Assembly (NCBI GenBank): GCA_026005175.1
Contig: BPKO01000002.1
Coordinates: 156,501 to 220,500 of the forward strand
Direction: 5' to 3'
Source: Candidatus Tectimicrobiota bacterium
GTDB lineage: Bacteria > Tectomicrobia > Entotheonellia > Entotheonellales > Entotheonellaceae
DNA: 64,000 nt
Shown: positions 1 to 9,631 of the stretch, one piece after another
Numbering within the stretch: position 1 is the first letter of the stretch
How the letters are laid out: each line of letters begins with the position of its first letter
The notes under the pieces: generated by a model
Seen by the model: only the letters and a program-made list of their open reading frames with translations
Database searches by the model: none
What the model was told of the DNA's origin: nothing
Program-made: the position numbers and the translations under genes

Positions 1-443
1 GCGCCGGGGCCTTCAAGCTCGACAGCCAAGGACGGATTGTCAACTCCGATGGCTATCCCCTGGAACCGGAAATCGTCATTCCGACCGACGCCACCAGCAT
101 CACCATTGGTGCCGACGGCGTGGTGTCGGTGCTGCGCCCCGGCGACCGCAACCCGCAACAGATCGGGCAGATTCAGCTGGTGAATTTTGCCAATCCCGCC
201 GGCTTGCTGGGCCTGGGACGGGGGCTGTTCCAGGCCACCACCGCTTCCGGGGAGCCGCTGGTCGGCATTCCGGGGCAGGATGGCCTGGGGTCGCTGTCGC
301 AGGGCTTCTTGGAGGTGTCCAACGTTAGCGTGGTGGAAGAGCTGGTCAACCTCATTGCCGGCCAGCGAGCGTACGAAATCAACTCGCGCGCCATCCAGGC
401 CGCCGATGAGATGTTGCAAACGGCTGTCAACTTGAGGCGGTAA
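1..443 (+). CDS. flgG: Flagellar distal rod protein FlgG, C-terminal part
   Basis: The gene enters the window already open; about 147 codons are visible, read in the frame whose codons start at position 3. FlgG forms the distal rod of the flagellar axle in the periplasm. The visible part has the family's hook-basal-body central region ([12 protein letters not shown]) and the typical C-terminal signature [20 protein letters not shown] followed by a helix ending NLRR. It heads a co-directional run flgG-flgA-flgH-flgI-flgJ, the usual order in polar-flagellate proteobacteria. The stop lies three bases before flgA. The start and N-terminal half are outside the window. Confidence 0.95.
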   Translation, partial: AGAFKLDSQGRIVNSDGYPLEPEIVIPTDATSITIGADGVVSVLRPGDRNPQQIGQIQLVNFANPAGLLGLGRGLFQATTASGEPLVGIPGQDGLGSLSQGFLEVSNVSVVEELVNLIAGQRAYEINSRAIQAADEMLQTAVNLRR

Positions 444-446
444 CGT

Positions 447-1411
447 ATGGGATGGCTGCTGCTCGCCCTGTGGGGCATCGTGCTGCTCGGCAGCCCGGCG
501 CTAGGGCAAGCGCCGGCGATGACGATCACCGTCCAGCGCGCCACGGTGGTGGAAGGGCCGGAGATCACGCTTGGCGACCTCGCTCGCATCGAAGGCCCTG
601 CCCCGCTGGTAGACGCGCTGCGTCGGGTGGTGATTGCTCCGGCACCGCCGGCCGGGGAAGAGCGGCTCCTCTACGGCACTGCCGTGCGTACCCGCTTGCT
701 GCAGGAAGGCTTTGAGCCCGACCGGTTTCATCTCGAGGTGCCCGAGGAACTGCGCGTCGAGCGGGCAGCGCAGCACATCGACGTGCGCACCCTGGAAAGG
801 GTGGTGCGCGAGGCCCTGCGCCGCCGCCTGCCTTGGCCGGCCGAGCGCAGCACGGTACGCGACATTCGCGGCCTCAGGGCCCTGCGGGTGCCTCGCGGGC
901 CGCTACAGTACCGGGTGCTGTTTTCGCCCCAGGCCGATTTTCTTGGCCCCACCGCGTTTTCCCTCCACGTCCTGGTGGCGGGCAACGTGGAAAAGCGCCT
1001 GCACGGGACGGCGTACATCGAAGTACAGCAGCGCCTTGTCACCTTGCGCCGCCCCCTGGCCCGGGGAGAAATCATCCAGGCTGAGGACCTGCAGCTGATG
1101 CCGGTGCGCCTGCACCACCTGCCGCGCCGCGTCCTCACGCGCCCTGAAGACGCCATCGGCATGCGGGCGCGCCGGCCACTGGCGGCCAACACCCCCCCTG
1201 CGCGCCACCGACCTCGAGCCGCAGCCGCCGGTGCAGAAAGGCGACCTGGTGCTTATCAAAGTCGAAAGCTCCCCTGCTGCGCATCACCACCCTGGGGGAA
1301 GCCCTGGAAAGCGGCCAGCAGGGAGAGACCATTCGCGTGCGCAACAGCACCTCGGGACGGGAAATCCGCGCCGTGGTGGTAGGAAAAAAAGTGGTGCAGG
1401 TGCCGTTCTAA
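447..1411 (+). CDS. flgA: P-ring assembly chaperone FlgA (two frameshifts)
   Basis: FlgA is the periplasmic chaperone that helps FlgI polymerise into the P ring. The protein starts with a signal peptide (MGWLLLALWGIVLLGSPALG) and carries the SAF-type beta-clip region (LRRPLARGEIIQAEDLQL). The first frame leaves the family after LAANTP. The expected continuation is found one frame on (PPVQKGDLVLIKVES), then another frame on (LRITTLGEALESGQQG, ending GKKVVQVPF at 1411). Each change needs one base less: in the C run at 1192-1198 and in the C run at 1271-1274. Both look like homopolymer length errors rather than true decay, because the tail is perfectly conserved. The restored length, about 320 residues, is on the long side for FlgA. 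Confidence 0.88.
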
Positions 1412-1426
1412 GGGGCAAAGAAGGCG

Positions 1427-2124
1427 ATGAGGCTGCGTTTGTGGCTTGTGATCCTCAGCGTGAGCGCGCTTCTGGGCTGCGCGGCCCTGCAGCCCAAGCC
1501 CACGCCGGTAAACCGGGAGGTGTTTCGCACCCCACCCCCGGCACCGCCAGCCGACCGGGCGGTGACGCACGGCTCGCTGTTTCCCGGGGAAACCGCCCGC
1601 AACCTCTTCTTTGTCGACCGCCGCGCTCGCCACCTCAACGACATCGTCACCGTGCGCATCGTCGAATCGGCCAGCGCCTCGGGGGAAGCCACCACGGCCG
1701 CACGGGGCGCGGCTCGGCGGTGGCCGGCAGCCTCACCGGGCTGTTTGGGTTTGAGCGCACCCTGCGCAACAACGGCGTTGACCCCAGCGCCGCGGTGGAA
1801 GCGAGCCTGGAAAACACCTTTGACGGCAAAGGGAGCACCGAGCGCAAGAACTCCGTCACCGCCACCCTTACCGCGGTGGTGCGCGAGGTCTTCCCCAACG
1901 GCAACCTCTACATCGAGGGCACCAAAGAGGTGATCATCAACAACGAACGCCAGTACCTCATCCTCTCGGGCGTCATTCGCCCTGAAGATATCCGGCCCGA
2001 CAACAGCATTACTTCGGACCAGATCGCCGACGTGCGCATCGTCTACTCCGGCAGCGGCGTGGTGTCGGATAAGCAGCGGCCGGGCTGGCTGGGGCGCCTC
2101 CTCGACGTCGTCTGGCCCTTCTAG
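1427..2124 (+). CDS. flgH: Flagellar L-ring lipoprotein FlgH (one frameshift)
   Basis: FlgH forms the outer-membrane L ring around the rod. The start at 1427 gives a lipoprotein signal with lipobox LLGC, then the conserved core ([31 protein letters not shown]). Between about 1690 and 1705 the frame must change; beyond it the family sequence continues without a break ([18 protein letters not shown], then [17 protein letters not shown] and [14 protein letters not shown]) to the stop at 2124. Here one base seems to be missing, unlike the insertions in neighbouring genes. The restored product is about 232 residues, normal for FlgH. The gene sits 15 bases after flgA and 14 bases before flgI. Confidence 0.92.
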
Positions 2125-2138
2125 CAGGAGGCGCAGCG

Positions 2139-3249
2139 GTGCGGGGTCGCTGGCGTTTGATCGCGGGTCTCCTTGGTGCCTGGCTCGTCTGGCTGGGTAG
2201 CAGCAGCGAGGCGGCGCGCCTTAAGGACATCACCAGCATCGCTGGGGTGCGCGACAACCAGCTCATTGGCTACGGCTTGGTCGTTGGCCTCAACGGTACG
2301 GGCGACGGCGCCAGCACGACGTTCACCGTGCAGAGCCTGGCCAACATGCTGCGCAGCCTGGGCATCACCCTCGACCCCGAAGACGTCCGGGTGCGCAACG
2401 TCGCCGCCGTCATGGTCACCGCCACCCTGCCACCCTTTGCCCGCGTGGGCAGCCGCATCGACGTGCTGGTTTCCTCCCTGGGCGATGCCAAAAGCCTGCA
2501 GGGGGGAACGCTGCTGCTGACGCCGCTGCGCGCCGCCGACGGCCAGATCTACGCCGTGGCCCAGGGGACCGGTATCCATCGGCGGCTTTAGCGTGGGCGG
2601 CGCCGCCGGCGGCGGAGTGCAGAAAAACCACCCCACCGTGGGGACTATTGCCGGCGGGGCGTTGGTGGAGCGCGAAGTGCCTTGGCCCTTTTCCCCCCGC
2701 GACCGCCTCACCCTGGTGCTGCACCACCCCGATTTTACGACCAGCGCCCGCCTGGCCGAGACCATCAACGCCCACCTGGGCGCGGCCCTGGCGCGGGCAC
2801 GCGACAGCAGCACCGTGGAAGTTCAGATCCCCGAAGCCTATCGCCAGGATCTGGTGGCTTTCGTGGCCCGCCTGGAAGGTCTCGAAGTCACCCCCGATCA
2901 GGTGGCCAAAGTCATCCTCGACGAGCGGACCGGCACGGTGGTGATTGGCGAAAACGTGCGCCTTGCCACGGTGGCCATTGCCCACGGCAACCTGAGCATC
3001 GAGATCAAAGAAAACCTCAACGTCTCGCAGCCGCCGCCGTTTTCGCAAGGCGAGACGGTGGTGACGCCGGACTCTGACGTGCAAGTGCGCGAGGAGCAGG
3101 CCAACCTCTTGCTGTTGCCGCAGGCGGTGACCATCCGCGACTTGGTGCGCGCCCTCAACAGCATCGGCGTGACACCGCGCGACCTAATCGCCATTTTCCA
3201 GGCTATCAAGGCTGCCGGTGCCCTGCAGGCAGAACTGGAGATCCGCTAG
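2139..3249 (+). CDS. flgI: Flagellar P-ring protein FlgI (one frameshift)
   Basis: FlgI builds the periplasmic P ring. It starts with GTG at 2139, preceded by an AGGAG site, and has an N-terminal signal peptide, then [20 protein letters not shown] and the long conserved VGLNGTGD region. The expected family motif [10 protein letters not shown] is broken: an extra A at 2568 turns the frame to a stop at 2591, while the other frame runs on ([20 protein letters not shown]) to the C terminus. Removing that one base restores about 369 residues, the usual FlgI size. Given the exact motif repair, this is most likely a consensus error. Confidence 0.93.
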
Positions 3250-3252
3250 CGA

Positions 3253-4053
3253 ATGTCAATGGAAGCCACGGCCCTGACCCGCTTTGTCTTGCAGCAACAA
3301 CCCTATGCCGGCTTGCACGCACGGCATGGCGGGCAGGACGCCGCGCCTTCACGCGCTGTGGTGGCCGAGCTGGTGGCGCTGTTTCTTTTCCAGGTGGTGC
3401 AGGCCATGCGACGCACCGTGCCCGAAACCGGCCTGCTGGGCCAGGGCTTTGCCCACGAGCTCTACACTGCCTGGTTCGACCAGGAAGTGGCCCGCGTGCT
3501 GGCACACCGCGACGAGCTGGGTCTGACGGCGCTTTTGCAACGGCAACTCGAGCCTTCGCGTGCCTTCCGACCAGCTGTCCCGCGGCCAGCCGCGGCTCTG
3601 GCGGCTTACCGCCGGCAGCTCGCCACCCCACCCCCTCCACTCGTTTGGCCGGTGGCGGGTACCCTGTCGTCGCCGTTTGGCTGGCGCCACCATCCCCTCC
3701 TCGGCACGCCCCACCATCACACCGGGATCGACCTTGCGGCGCCGGCAGGGACGCTGGTGCGCGCTGCCGCACCCGGGCGTGTGGTCTTCAGCGGCGTCGA
3801 AGCGGGCTACGGCCACCTGGTGATCCTGGCGCACGAGGACGGCTACCAGACGTACTACGCCCACAACGCCGAGAACCTGGTGGCGGTGGGCGAAGAAGTG
3901 GCGCGGGGGCAGCCCATCGCCCGCGTGGGCAGCACGGGCAGAAGCTCGGGGCCGCACCTGCACTTTGAGCTGCGCCAGCACGGGCAGCCGCGCGACCCGC
4001 TGCCGTGGCTGGCGGCAAAAAGGAGTCAAGTTGGCGCTGCTTCTGGTCGATAA
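3253..4053 (+). CDS. flgJ: FlgJ-like rod-binding protein fused to an M23 endopeptidase
   Basis: The position after flgI and the N-terminal part (residues about 25-85: VAELVALFLFQVVQAMRRT, then GLLGQGFAHELYTAWFDQ) match the FlgJ rod-cap domain. FlgJ of enteric bacteria carries a glucosaminidase domain at the C terminus. Here residues about 130-255 are instead a LytM/M23 zinc metallopeptidase, with the two metal-binding motifs HHTGIDLA (HxxxD) and HLHF (HxH), and the usual SSPFGWRHHPLLGTP entry. The likely role is to cap the growing rod and open peptidoglycan by cutting cross-links rather than glycan strands. All zinc ligands are present, so it should be active. The last 28 bases overlap a sigma-28-like promoter. 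Confidence 0.85.
   Translation: MSMEATALTRFVLQQQPYAGLHARHGGQDAAPSRAVVAELVALFLFQVVQAMRRTVPETGLLGQGFAHELYTAWFDQEVARVLAHRDELGLTALLQRQLEPSRAFRPAVPRPAAALAAYRRQLATPPPPLVWPVAGTLSSPFGWRHHPLLGTPHHHTGIDLAAPAGTLVRAAAPGRVVFSGVEAGYGHLVILAHEDGYQTYYAHNAENLVAVGEEVARGQPIARVGSTGRSSGPHLHFELRQHGQPRDPLPWLAAKRSQVGAASGR
4026..4053 (+). promoter_or_regulatory. Sigma-28 (FliA) type promoter for flgM-flgN-flgK-flgL
   Basis: TCAAGTTG at 4026-4033, a 12-base spacer, then GTCGATAA at 4046-4053. The second box differs at one of eight positions from the known GCCGATAA element. It lies inside the 3' end of flgJ, 43 bases before the flgM start. The same TCAAG-N12-CCGAT pattern occurs before flaG and fliC. Sigma-28 control of flgM is well known as autogenous feedback in other flagellates. 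Confidence 0.7.
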
Positions 4054-4095
4054 ATACGCTAAAATGGGGTCTCCACGAGTGGAGGGTGGTGAACC

Positions 4096-4411
4096 ATGCG
4101 TATTACCGGCCAGGAGTTACCGCCCGCCGTGCAACCCGAGCACGGCGTGCGCAACAGTCATCAAGTCGAGCAAGCCGCGGCCCCCAAATCCCGTGAAGGG
4201 CCGCAGCACGAAGCGACGGATCGAGTGGAGCTCACCCCGCTGGCGCGCCAAGTGCAGCGTGCCCGCGAGGCGATTGAAGCGGCACCTGACGTGCGCCAGG
4301 ACCGCATTGAGGCCGCACGACAGGCGCTGGAAAACGGCGCTCTCCCCCCTGCCGGGGTCGGTGCTGGCCGACAAGCTCCTCAGCGATCCGCTACACGGCG
4401 CGGGGTCCTAA
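4096..4411 (+). CDS. flgM: Anti-sigma-28 factor FlgM (one frameshift)
   Basis: FlgM holds sigma-28 inactive until the hook is complete, then is exported. The product begins MRITGQE, with a strong GGAGG site just upstream, and has the C-terminal sigma-binding region: DRVELTPLARQVQRAREAI, then PDVRQDRIEAARQALENG. The usual end of the family, an ADKLL helix, appears in the next frame (LADKLLSDPLHGAGS, stop at 4411) if one C is removed from the six-C run at 4344-4349. As written, the frame runs to 4434 with an unrelated tail. The restored length of about 104 residues is typical. Confidence 0.85.
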
Positions 4412-4446
4412 AGACGAGGCCTCGCGCTGGCTGAGAAGGACACGAT

Positions 4447-4977
4447 ATGCCGGATCGTCAGCGTGAGGCGCCCTGCGCCTGTGATCCTCGTGTGCTGGCG
4501 GCGCTGGACCGCCTGCTTGGTGAGGAAAGCGACGCTTACCAGCAGCTGCTCGCCTTCCAGCAAGCCCTCCATGATCGCCTGGTAACCCGCGCCTTTGGCG
4601 ACGTGCTGCCGCACCTTCCGGCGCTCGAAGGCGGCGTGCGGCACATCCAGGCCCTTGGCCAGCAGCGGCAGGCACTGCTGGCAACCCTGGCCGCGCAGCT
4701 CGGCACGCCTCCAGAAACCCTCACCTTGCGCCGGCTGGCGGCCCTGTGCCCCTCTCCCTACGATACCAGATTCCGCGCCCACCGCCGCGCCCTGCGCCAA
4801 CACCTGCGCGCCTTACAGCAGCTTGGCCGCACCAACGCGGCTTTGCTGCGGCAAGCCCTGGCCCTGGTGGGCGGCGCCCTGGCCCTGGTGGGCAGCCTGG
4901 TACCAACGCTGACTTACCAAGAAAGTGGCACGCGGCCGGCACCTTTGCAAGGGCGGCTGCTGTCACAGAGGGCGTAA
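4447..4977 (+). CDS. flgN: FlgN-like export chaperone
   Basis: FlgN is the cytoplasmic chaperone that delivers FlgK and FlgL to the export gate. This 176-residue, almost wholly helical protein lies exactly where flgN is expected, between flgM and flgK. It shows the family pattern: an N-terminal helix (LAALDRLLGEESDAYQQLLA), a middle helix pair (LGQQRQALLATLAAQLG) and a weak TLRRLAAL segment. Sequence conservation in FlgN is low, so the call rests on size, predicted helix content and position. The start at 4447 follows an AAGGA site. It ends three bases before flgK. Confidence 0.75.
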   Translation: MPDRQREAPCACDPRVLAALDRLLGEESDAYQQLLAFQQALHDRLVTRAFGDVLPHLPALEGGVRHIQALGQQRQALLATLAAQLGTPPETLTLRRLAALCPSPYDTRFRAHRRALRQHLRALQQLGRTNAALLRQALALVGGALALVGSLVPTLTYQESGTRPAPLQGRLLSQRA

Positions 4978-4980
4978 GCG

Positions 4981-6660
4981 ATGGGCACTTCGGCCATTCT
5001 GTACACCGGCCTGCGGGCCCTGCTGGCCCAACAGACGGCCATCCACGTGGCGGGACAGAACATCGCCAACGTCAATACCCCCGGCTACTCGCGCCAGCGC
5101 GTGCACCTCGTTGCCGACCAGATCCCGCAGCGCGGCGCCCTGCTGACCGCTGGCGTCTCGGTGGCGGAAATCACCCGTGTGGTGGATCGCTTTCTCACCG
5201 CGCAGCTCACCGCCACCAGCGCTGCCGCGGCCAGCACCCAGGCGCAGGCCGATTTCTTGAATCACATCGAGGCCTTGTTCAACGAGCTGCCGCTTGAGGA
5301 CGCTGGCCTTGCCGGCTTGCTCGATCGCTTCTTCCAGGCCTTCCACGACCTGGCAGCACGGCCGCAGGGACTGCCAGAGCGCACCGTGGTGCGCGAGCAG
5401 GGCCAGGCTTTGGCCGAAGCCTTCCAGCAACTGGCACAAGGGCTTGCCGACACGCAGCGCGCGCTCACCACCGCCATTGCCGCCGAGGTGACGCAAATCA
5501 ACCGGCTGGCCGGCCGCCTGGCCGAGCTGAACCTCGAGATTCAGCGCGTCGAGGTCGATCCCACGCAGCACGCCAATACCCTGCGCGACGAACGCGACCA
5601 GGTGCTCAGGCAGCTGGCCGAGCGGGTGCAGGTCACGGCGTTTGAGACCGCCGGCGGCCTGACGGTGCTGCTGGGCGGCGGGCGGCCGCTGGTGGAAGGC
5701 GCCCGCGCCAGCACGCTGGTGACCCAGGCCGATGCCGACGATCCGCAGCAGGTGCACGTCTTGCTGCAAGACCCGCAGGGACACCGGGTGGCAGTGGACG
5801 ACCGCATTCTCGGCGGGCGGCTGCACGGCCTGCTGCAGCTCAAGGCGGGCTTTCGTGCCCGAGGTGGCAGCCAGCCTCGATCGCCTGGCCGCGCAGCTGA
5901 CCGGCGCCGTCAATGCCTTGCACCGCAGCGGCTACGGCCTTGACGGCAGCACCGAGGTGCCGTTTTTCGTGCCCCGCCAGGTGCACACGCAGGCCCTGGC
6001 CGCCAACGCGGGGGGCGCCCGCATCGAGAGCGCCAGCGTGGTGGACCCGGCGCAACTGACGCTAGACACTTACCACCTTGTGTTTACCGCCGACGGGCCC
6101 GCCGCCGCAGTTTGACGTCGTCAACGCCACCACCGGCGAGACGGTGCTTGGCGGCCAGACGTACGTCTCAGGGGCCACCGTGGCCTTTGACGGCCTGGCC
6201 TTGGTGCTGGCCGACAGCGGCCAGCCGCCGCGCCGCGGCGACACGTTCGTCATCGACACCACGCGCGGCGCTGCTCAGGCCATGGCGGTGAACCCGGAAG
6301 TGGTGGCCGACGTGCGCAAAATCGCCGCTGCCCAGACCCCCCGAGGCGGGCGATAACGCCAACGCCCTGGCGATTGCCGCTCTGGCCGAGGCGGAGCTGC
6401 TCGACGGCGAGACCCTCGGCGCTTTCTATGCTGCCCTCCTCAGCCGCGTCGGGGCCGAGAAGCAGCACACCGACAGCCTCGCCGAGCAGCAGCAGCTCCT
6501 GCTCACCGAGCTCGAAACCCGGCGCGAAACGGTTTCCGGGGTCTCCCTGGACGAAGAACAGGTCGACCTTCTTCGCTTCCAGCAGGCCTACAGCGCGGCT
6601 GCTCAGCTCATCGCCATTGCCGACGACATGACGCGCACCGTAATGGACTTGCTGCGCTGA
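4981..6660 (+). CDS. flgK: Hook-filament junction protein FlgK (three frameshifts)
   Basis: FlgK (HAP1) joins hook to filament outside the cell. The N terminus is classical (LYTGLRALLAQQTAIHVAGQ, then NIANVNTPGYSRQRV) and the C terminus is the D0 helix (QQAYSAAAQLIAIADDM ending MDLLR). Three single-base insertions break the frame: an extra T at 5851, one base in the GC-rich run near 6095-6109, and one C in the run at 6337-6342. After the third, the family motif GDNANALAIA appears intact. The restored protein is about 559 residues, normal for FlgK. Conserved sequence on both sides of each break argues for sequencing error. Confidence 0.92.
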
Positions 6661-6670
6661 GGACCCCGCG

Positions 6671-8770
6671 ATGCGTGTGACGACGACCCTCCTGTTCAAC
6701 ACGGCCATTTCCTACCTGCACCGGCAGCAAGCACGGCTGGCACGGGCCCACGAGCAGGCGGCGTCGGGCAAGCAGGTGCTGCGTCCTGCCGACGACCCGG
6801 TGGGCGCGCGCCGCATCCTGGAACTGCGCGGCACGCTGCGGGGCCCCCTGGCGCAGTTTGCCGACAACCGCGCCACCGCCTCGACGCTGCTTGCCAGCGC
6901 CGACAGCACCCTGGCCGAGATGGAAACGCTGCTGCTGCGGGCCAAGAGCCTGGCCCTGAGTGCCGCCAACGCCACGGCCTCCCCGCAAACGCGCGCCGCC
7001 ATGGCCGTAGAAGTCGGCGACTTGCTGCATCAGCTGGTGGCTCTGGGCAACACCCGCGTGGCCGGTCACTTCCTCTTTGCTGGGCGGGCGCAAACCGAGG
7101 CGCCTTTTTCGCTGCAAGCCGCCACCCAGAGTACCCCTGGCGGTCTGGTGGTAGCGGGGAGTCTCACGCCGCTGGAAGAAAACGACCTTCTGATCAACGG
7201 CACGGCCATCCGCCCCACCCAGGAAGCGGACGATCCGGTGTCGACCAGCGACAATGCTGCCAGCGCCTTGGCCCTGGCCACCGCCATCAACGAAGCCGCA
7301 GCAGTGACTGGTGTCAAAGCCAGCGCCACCACGACGCTGGCGCTTACCGCCAGCAGCTTTGGTGACCTCAGCGCCGGCAACCTGGTCATCAACGGGGTGC
7401 CCGTCACCGGCGCCATTGCCAGCATGGACGACCTGGTGGTGGCGATCAATGCTGCCGGTGTGCCGGGGGTAGTGGCCAGCGCGGCTTCGGCCACGACGCT
7501 GGTCCTCACTGCGGCCGACGGGCGCAACATCCAGCTCGAAACCGATGGCCAGGCCAGCAGCGGCATGACGTTTGTCGAGTTCGACCTTGGCGGTGGCGCG
7601 GCACTGAACCAAGTGGCCCGTGGCACCCTTACCCTGAGCGCCTCTCAAGCCTTCACCCTCAGCGGTCTGGCCCCTGGCCATGCCGACCTCCGCGCCGGGG
7701 CCGTTAACCCGGTGGCCCGCTACGGCGGCGATGCCGGCGCGATGCAGGTGGCCATTGCGCCAGGGCAGACGCTGGCGGTGACGCAGGCCGGCTCGCGCGT
7801 TTTAGGTGCCCACCTCCACCCCGCCCTCGATCGCCAGACGCCCCTTAGCAGCCTGCGCCAGGGACAGGGGATTGCCCCCGGTGCGCTGGTCATCACCGAC
7901 CGTGCGGGCAACAGCGCCACCGTGGACCTGTCGGGGGCAGTGACGGTGGGGGACGTGCTCGATGCCATTTCGGCAGCGCCGGGCATCAACGTCACGGCCG
8001 CTATTAGCGACGATGGCCGCAGCCTGGTGCTCCGCGACGACAACCCTCAGCCCCTTTACCCCCTTACGGTGGCCGATGCGGCAGGAAGCACGACGGCCAG
8101 CGACTTGGGGCTGGCCGCCGCGCGCCCCGGGGACATTGTCGGCGCGCCGCTGCGGCCCTTGCTCACCCCCGCCACGCCCATTGGCTTACTTGGCGAAGGC
8201 CGGGGACGCACGCTGACGGCAATTCGCATCCACAATGGCGACACCACGGTAGACGTCGACTTGAGCACCGCGCAGACCATCGATGACGTCATTGCCGCCA
8301 TCAACGCGGCCGGCGCCAACGTCACCGCCCGTCTCAATGCTGCCGGCACCGCGCTGGAGGTGCGCTCCAACGATCCCCAAACGGTGGCGGTGGTGACCGA
8401 AGTGGATGGCGGTACCAACGCCGCCGACCTCGGCCTTCAGAGCCTGCTCGGAACGCTGAGCCTGCTGCAGGAGGCGCTGCAAAAAGACGACACCGGGGCC
8501 ATCGGTGCCCTGCTGGAGAGCCTCGACGCCGGTCTTTCTGGCCTCCTCAGCCTGCGCGCCGAAACCGGAGCGGGGATGCAGCGGCTCGAGCGCGTCGAGG
8601 CGCAGCTGGCCGAGCGCGAGCTGCACCTGCGCACGCTGCTGTCGGACACCGAAGACGCCGACGTGGTGGAGGTCTTTTCGCAGCTGTCGCAGCTCACCGC
8701 CGGGTTGGAGGCGCTGCTGGCAGCCACGGCGCGCATCGTGCAGCCCACGCTGCTTGACTTCTTACGCTAG
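6671..8770 (+). CDS. flgL: Hook-filament junction protein FlgL, enlarged
   Basis: FlgL (HAP3) is the second junction protein. The N terminus (TLLFNTAISYLHRQQARLAR, EQAASGKQVLRPADDPVGA) and the C-terminal coiled coil (MQRLERVEAQLAERELHLRT, DADVVEVFSQLSQL) are typical. At 699 residues it is more than twice the usual length (about 300-400). The extra part, residues about 150-600, is a Thr/Ala/Gly-rich beta domain with flagellin-hook-IN-like repeats (LVINGVPVTGAIASMDDLVV and similar). Unlike its neighbours, the gene has no frame break in 2.1 kb. The enlarged outer domain parallels the giant flagellin in the same locus and suggests that the two surfaces fit together. Confidence 0.92.
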   Translation: MRVTTTLLFNTAISYLHRQQARLARAHEQAASGKQVLRPADDPVGARRILELRGTLRGPLAQFADNRATASTLLASADSTLAEMETLLLRAKSLALSAANATASPQTRAAMAVEVGDLLHQLVALGNTRVAGHFLFAGRAQTEAPFSLQAATQSTPGGLVVAGSLTPLEENDLLINGTAIRPTQEADDPVSTSDNAASALALATAINEAAAVTGVKASATTTLALTASSFGDLSAGNLVINGVPVTGAIASMDDLVVAINAAGVPGVVASAASATTLVLTAADGRNIQLETDGQASSGMTFVEFDLGGGAALNQVARGTLTLSASQAFTLSGLAPGHADLRAGAVNPVARYGGDAGAMQVAIAPGQTLAVTQAGSRVLGAHLHPALDRQTPLSSLRQGQGIAPGALVITDRAGNSATVDLSGAVTVGDVLDAISAAPGINVTAAISDDGRSLVLRDDNPQPLYPLTVADAAGSTTASDLGLAAARPGDIVGAPLRPLLTPATPIGLLGEGRGRTLTAIRIHNGDTTVDVDLSTAQTIDDVIAAINAAGANVTARLNAAGTALEVRSNDPQTVAVVTEVDGGTNAADLGLQSLLGTLSLLQEALQKDDTGAIGALLESLDAGLSGLLSLRAETGAGMQRLERVEAQLAERELHLRTLLSDTEDADVVEVFSQLSQLTAGLEALLAATARIVQPTLLDFLR

Positions 8771-8817
8771 GATGGCCGGCGCTGCGGCTGCCGGCGCAGT
8801 GCCAAAGGAGACAAACG

Positions 8818-9054
8818 GTGCTGGTCCTGACACGGAAGTTGGGCGAGAGCATTACCATTGACGACCGCATCCGGGTAACGGTGGTGGCCATTAAAGGGCA
8901 GCAGGTCAAGCTTGGCGTAGAGGCACCGCCCGAAACGCGCGTCTACCGGCAAGAAGTCTACGACCGCATTCTGGAAGAAAACCGGCGTGCTGCCGCTGCT
9001 CAGCCTGGCGACTTGGCGGCGCTGCGCGCCTGGTGGCAGCGCTCGCAGCGGTGA
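8818..9054 (+). CDS. csrA: Carbon storage regulator CsrA
   Basis: CsrA is a small RNA-binding dimer that blocks ribosome binding on target mRNAs, among them flagellin mRNA in many flagellates. The 78-residue product starts with GTG at 8818 behind AAAGGAG and has the family core MLVLTRKLGESITIDDRI, then VTVVAIKGQQVKLGVEAP and a RQEVYDRI helix. The C-terminal tail is slightly longer than in E. coli CsrA (61 residues). It is followed directly by fliW, whose product sequesters CsrA in other bacteria. The pair therefore probably couples flagellin translation to filament assembly. Confidence 0.96.
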   Translation: MLVLTRKLGESITIDDRIRVTVVAIKGQQVKLGVEAPPETRVYRQEVYDRILEENRRAAAAQPGDLAALRAWWQRSQR

Positions 9055-9068
9055 AAAGGAGCCTGGCC

Positions 9069-9506
9069 GTGCCCGCACAGCTTGTGCCTTTTGCGCGCGT
9101 CGAACCCGCGGTCCCCGCGGTGTGGCACTTCCCCGCCGGCATCCTGGGTTTCCCCGAAGTCAAGGCGTACCGCTTTCTCGCGGCGGCGCCGGGACCGTTT
9201 CGCTGGCTCCAGGCGCACGAAGTCCCCCTGGCCTTCGTGGTCGTCGATCCCTGGCTGGTGGTGCCCGACTACCACGTGGCGCTCGACGCCAGCGCCCTGC
9301 ACACGCTCAACGCGCACGCAGAGAGCACCTTGACGGCAGTGGCCATCGTGACTTTGCCCTCCCAGCCTGCCGATCCTCCCACGGTGAACCTGCAGGGCCC
9401 GCTGGTGCTCAACCTCGATACCGGCCTGGCAATGCAGCTGGTGCTGGCGCACGGCCCCTACCATACCCGCCATCCGCTCGTGGCCCCGCCCGTTCCGGCA
9501 CCCTGA
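9069..9506 (+). CDS. fliW: Flagellar assembly factor FliW
   Basis: FliW binds CsrA or free flagellin and so relieves CsrA repression when flagellin is exported. The 145-residue product has the family features VWHFPAGILGFPEVKAYRFL, then PLAFVVVDPWLVVPDY and the C-terminal LQGPLVLNLDTGLAMQLVL. I chose the GTG at 9069 because an AAAAGGAG site sits just before it. An in-frame start at 9033 would overlap csrA by 22 bases. The csrA-fliW arrangement is widely conserved near flagellin genes. Confidence 0.93.
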   Translation: MPAQLVPFARVEPAVPAVWHFPAGILGFPEVKAYRFLAAAPGPFRWLQAHEVPLAFVVVDPWLVVPDYHVALDASALHTLNAHAESTLTAVAIVTLPSQPADPPTVNLQGPLVLNLDTGLAMQLVLAHGPYHTRHPLVAPPVPAP

Positions 9507-9548
9507 AGCTTCATCTGTCCCTGGCGGAAGCGCCACCGCACTTGCTTC

Positions 9549-9576
9549 TCAAGCGTGACGCGCGAGCTGCCGATAG
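9549..9576 (+). promoter_or_regulatory. Sigma-28 type promoter for flaG
   Basis: TCAAGCGT at 9549-9556, 12 bases, then GCCGATAG at 9569-9576, seven of eight positions of the known sigma-28 -10 element. It lies in the only gap between fliW and flaG, 56 bases before the flaG start. Spacing and boxes agree with the flgM and fliC promoters here. Confidence 0.72.
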
Positions 9577-9631
9577 AGTGGGTGGCGCATGTGCGTCGAT
9601 GCTGTGGTGGATGCAGCGAGGAGACTGCCGT

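Noticed and set aside
447-6660. Programmed ribosomal frameshifting in flagellar genes
   Set aside because: No slippery heptamer with downstream structure is consistent among the sites, breaks occur at varied homopolymers, and rpoD is affected too. Sequence error explains all cases better.
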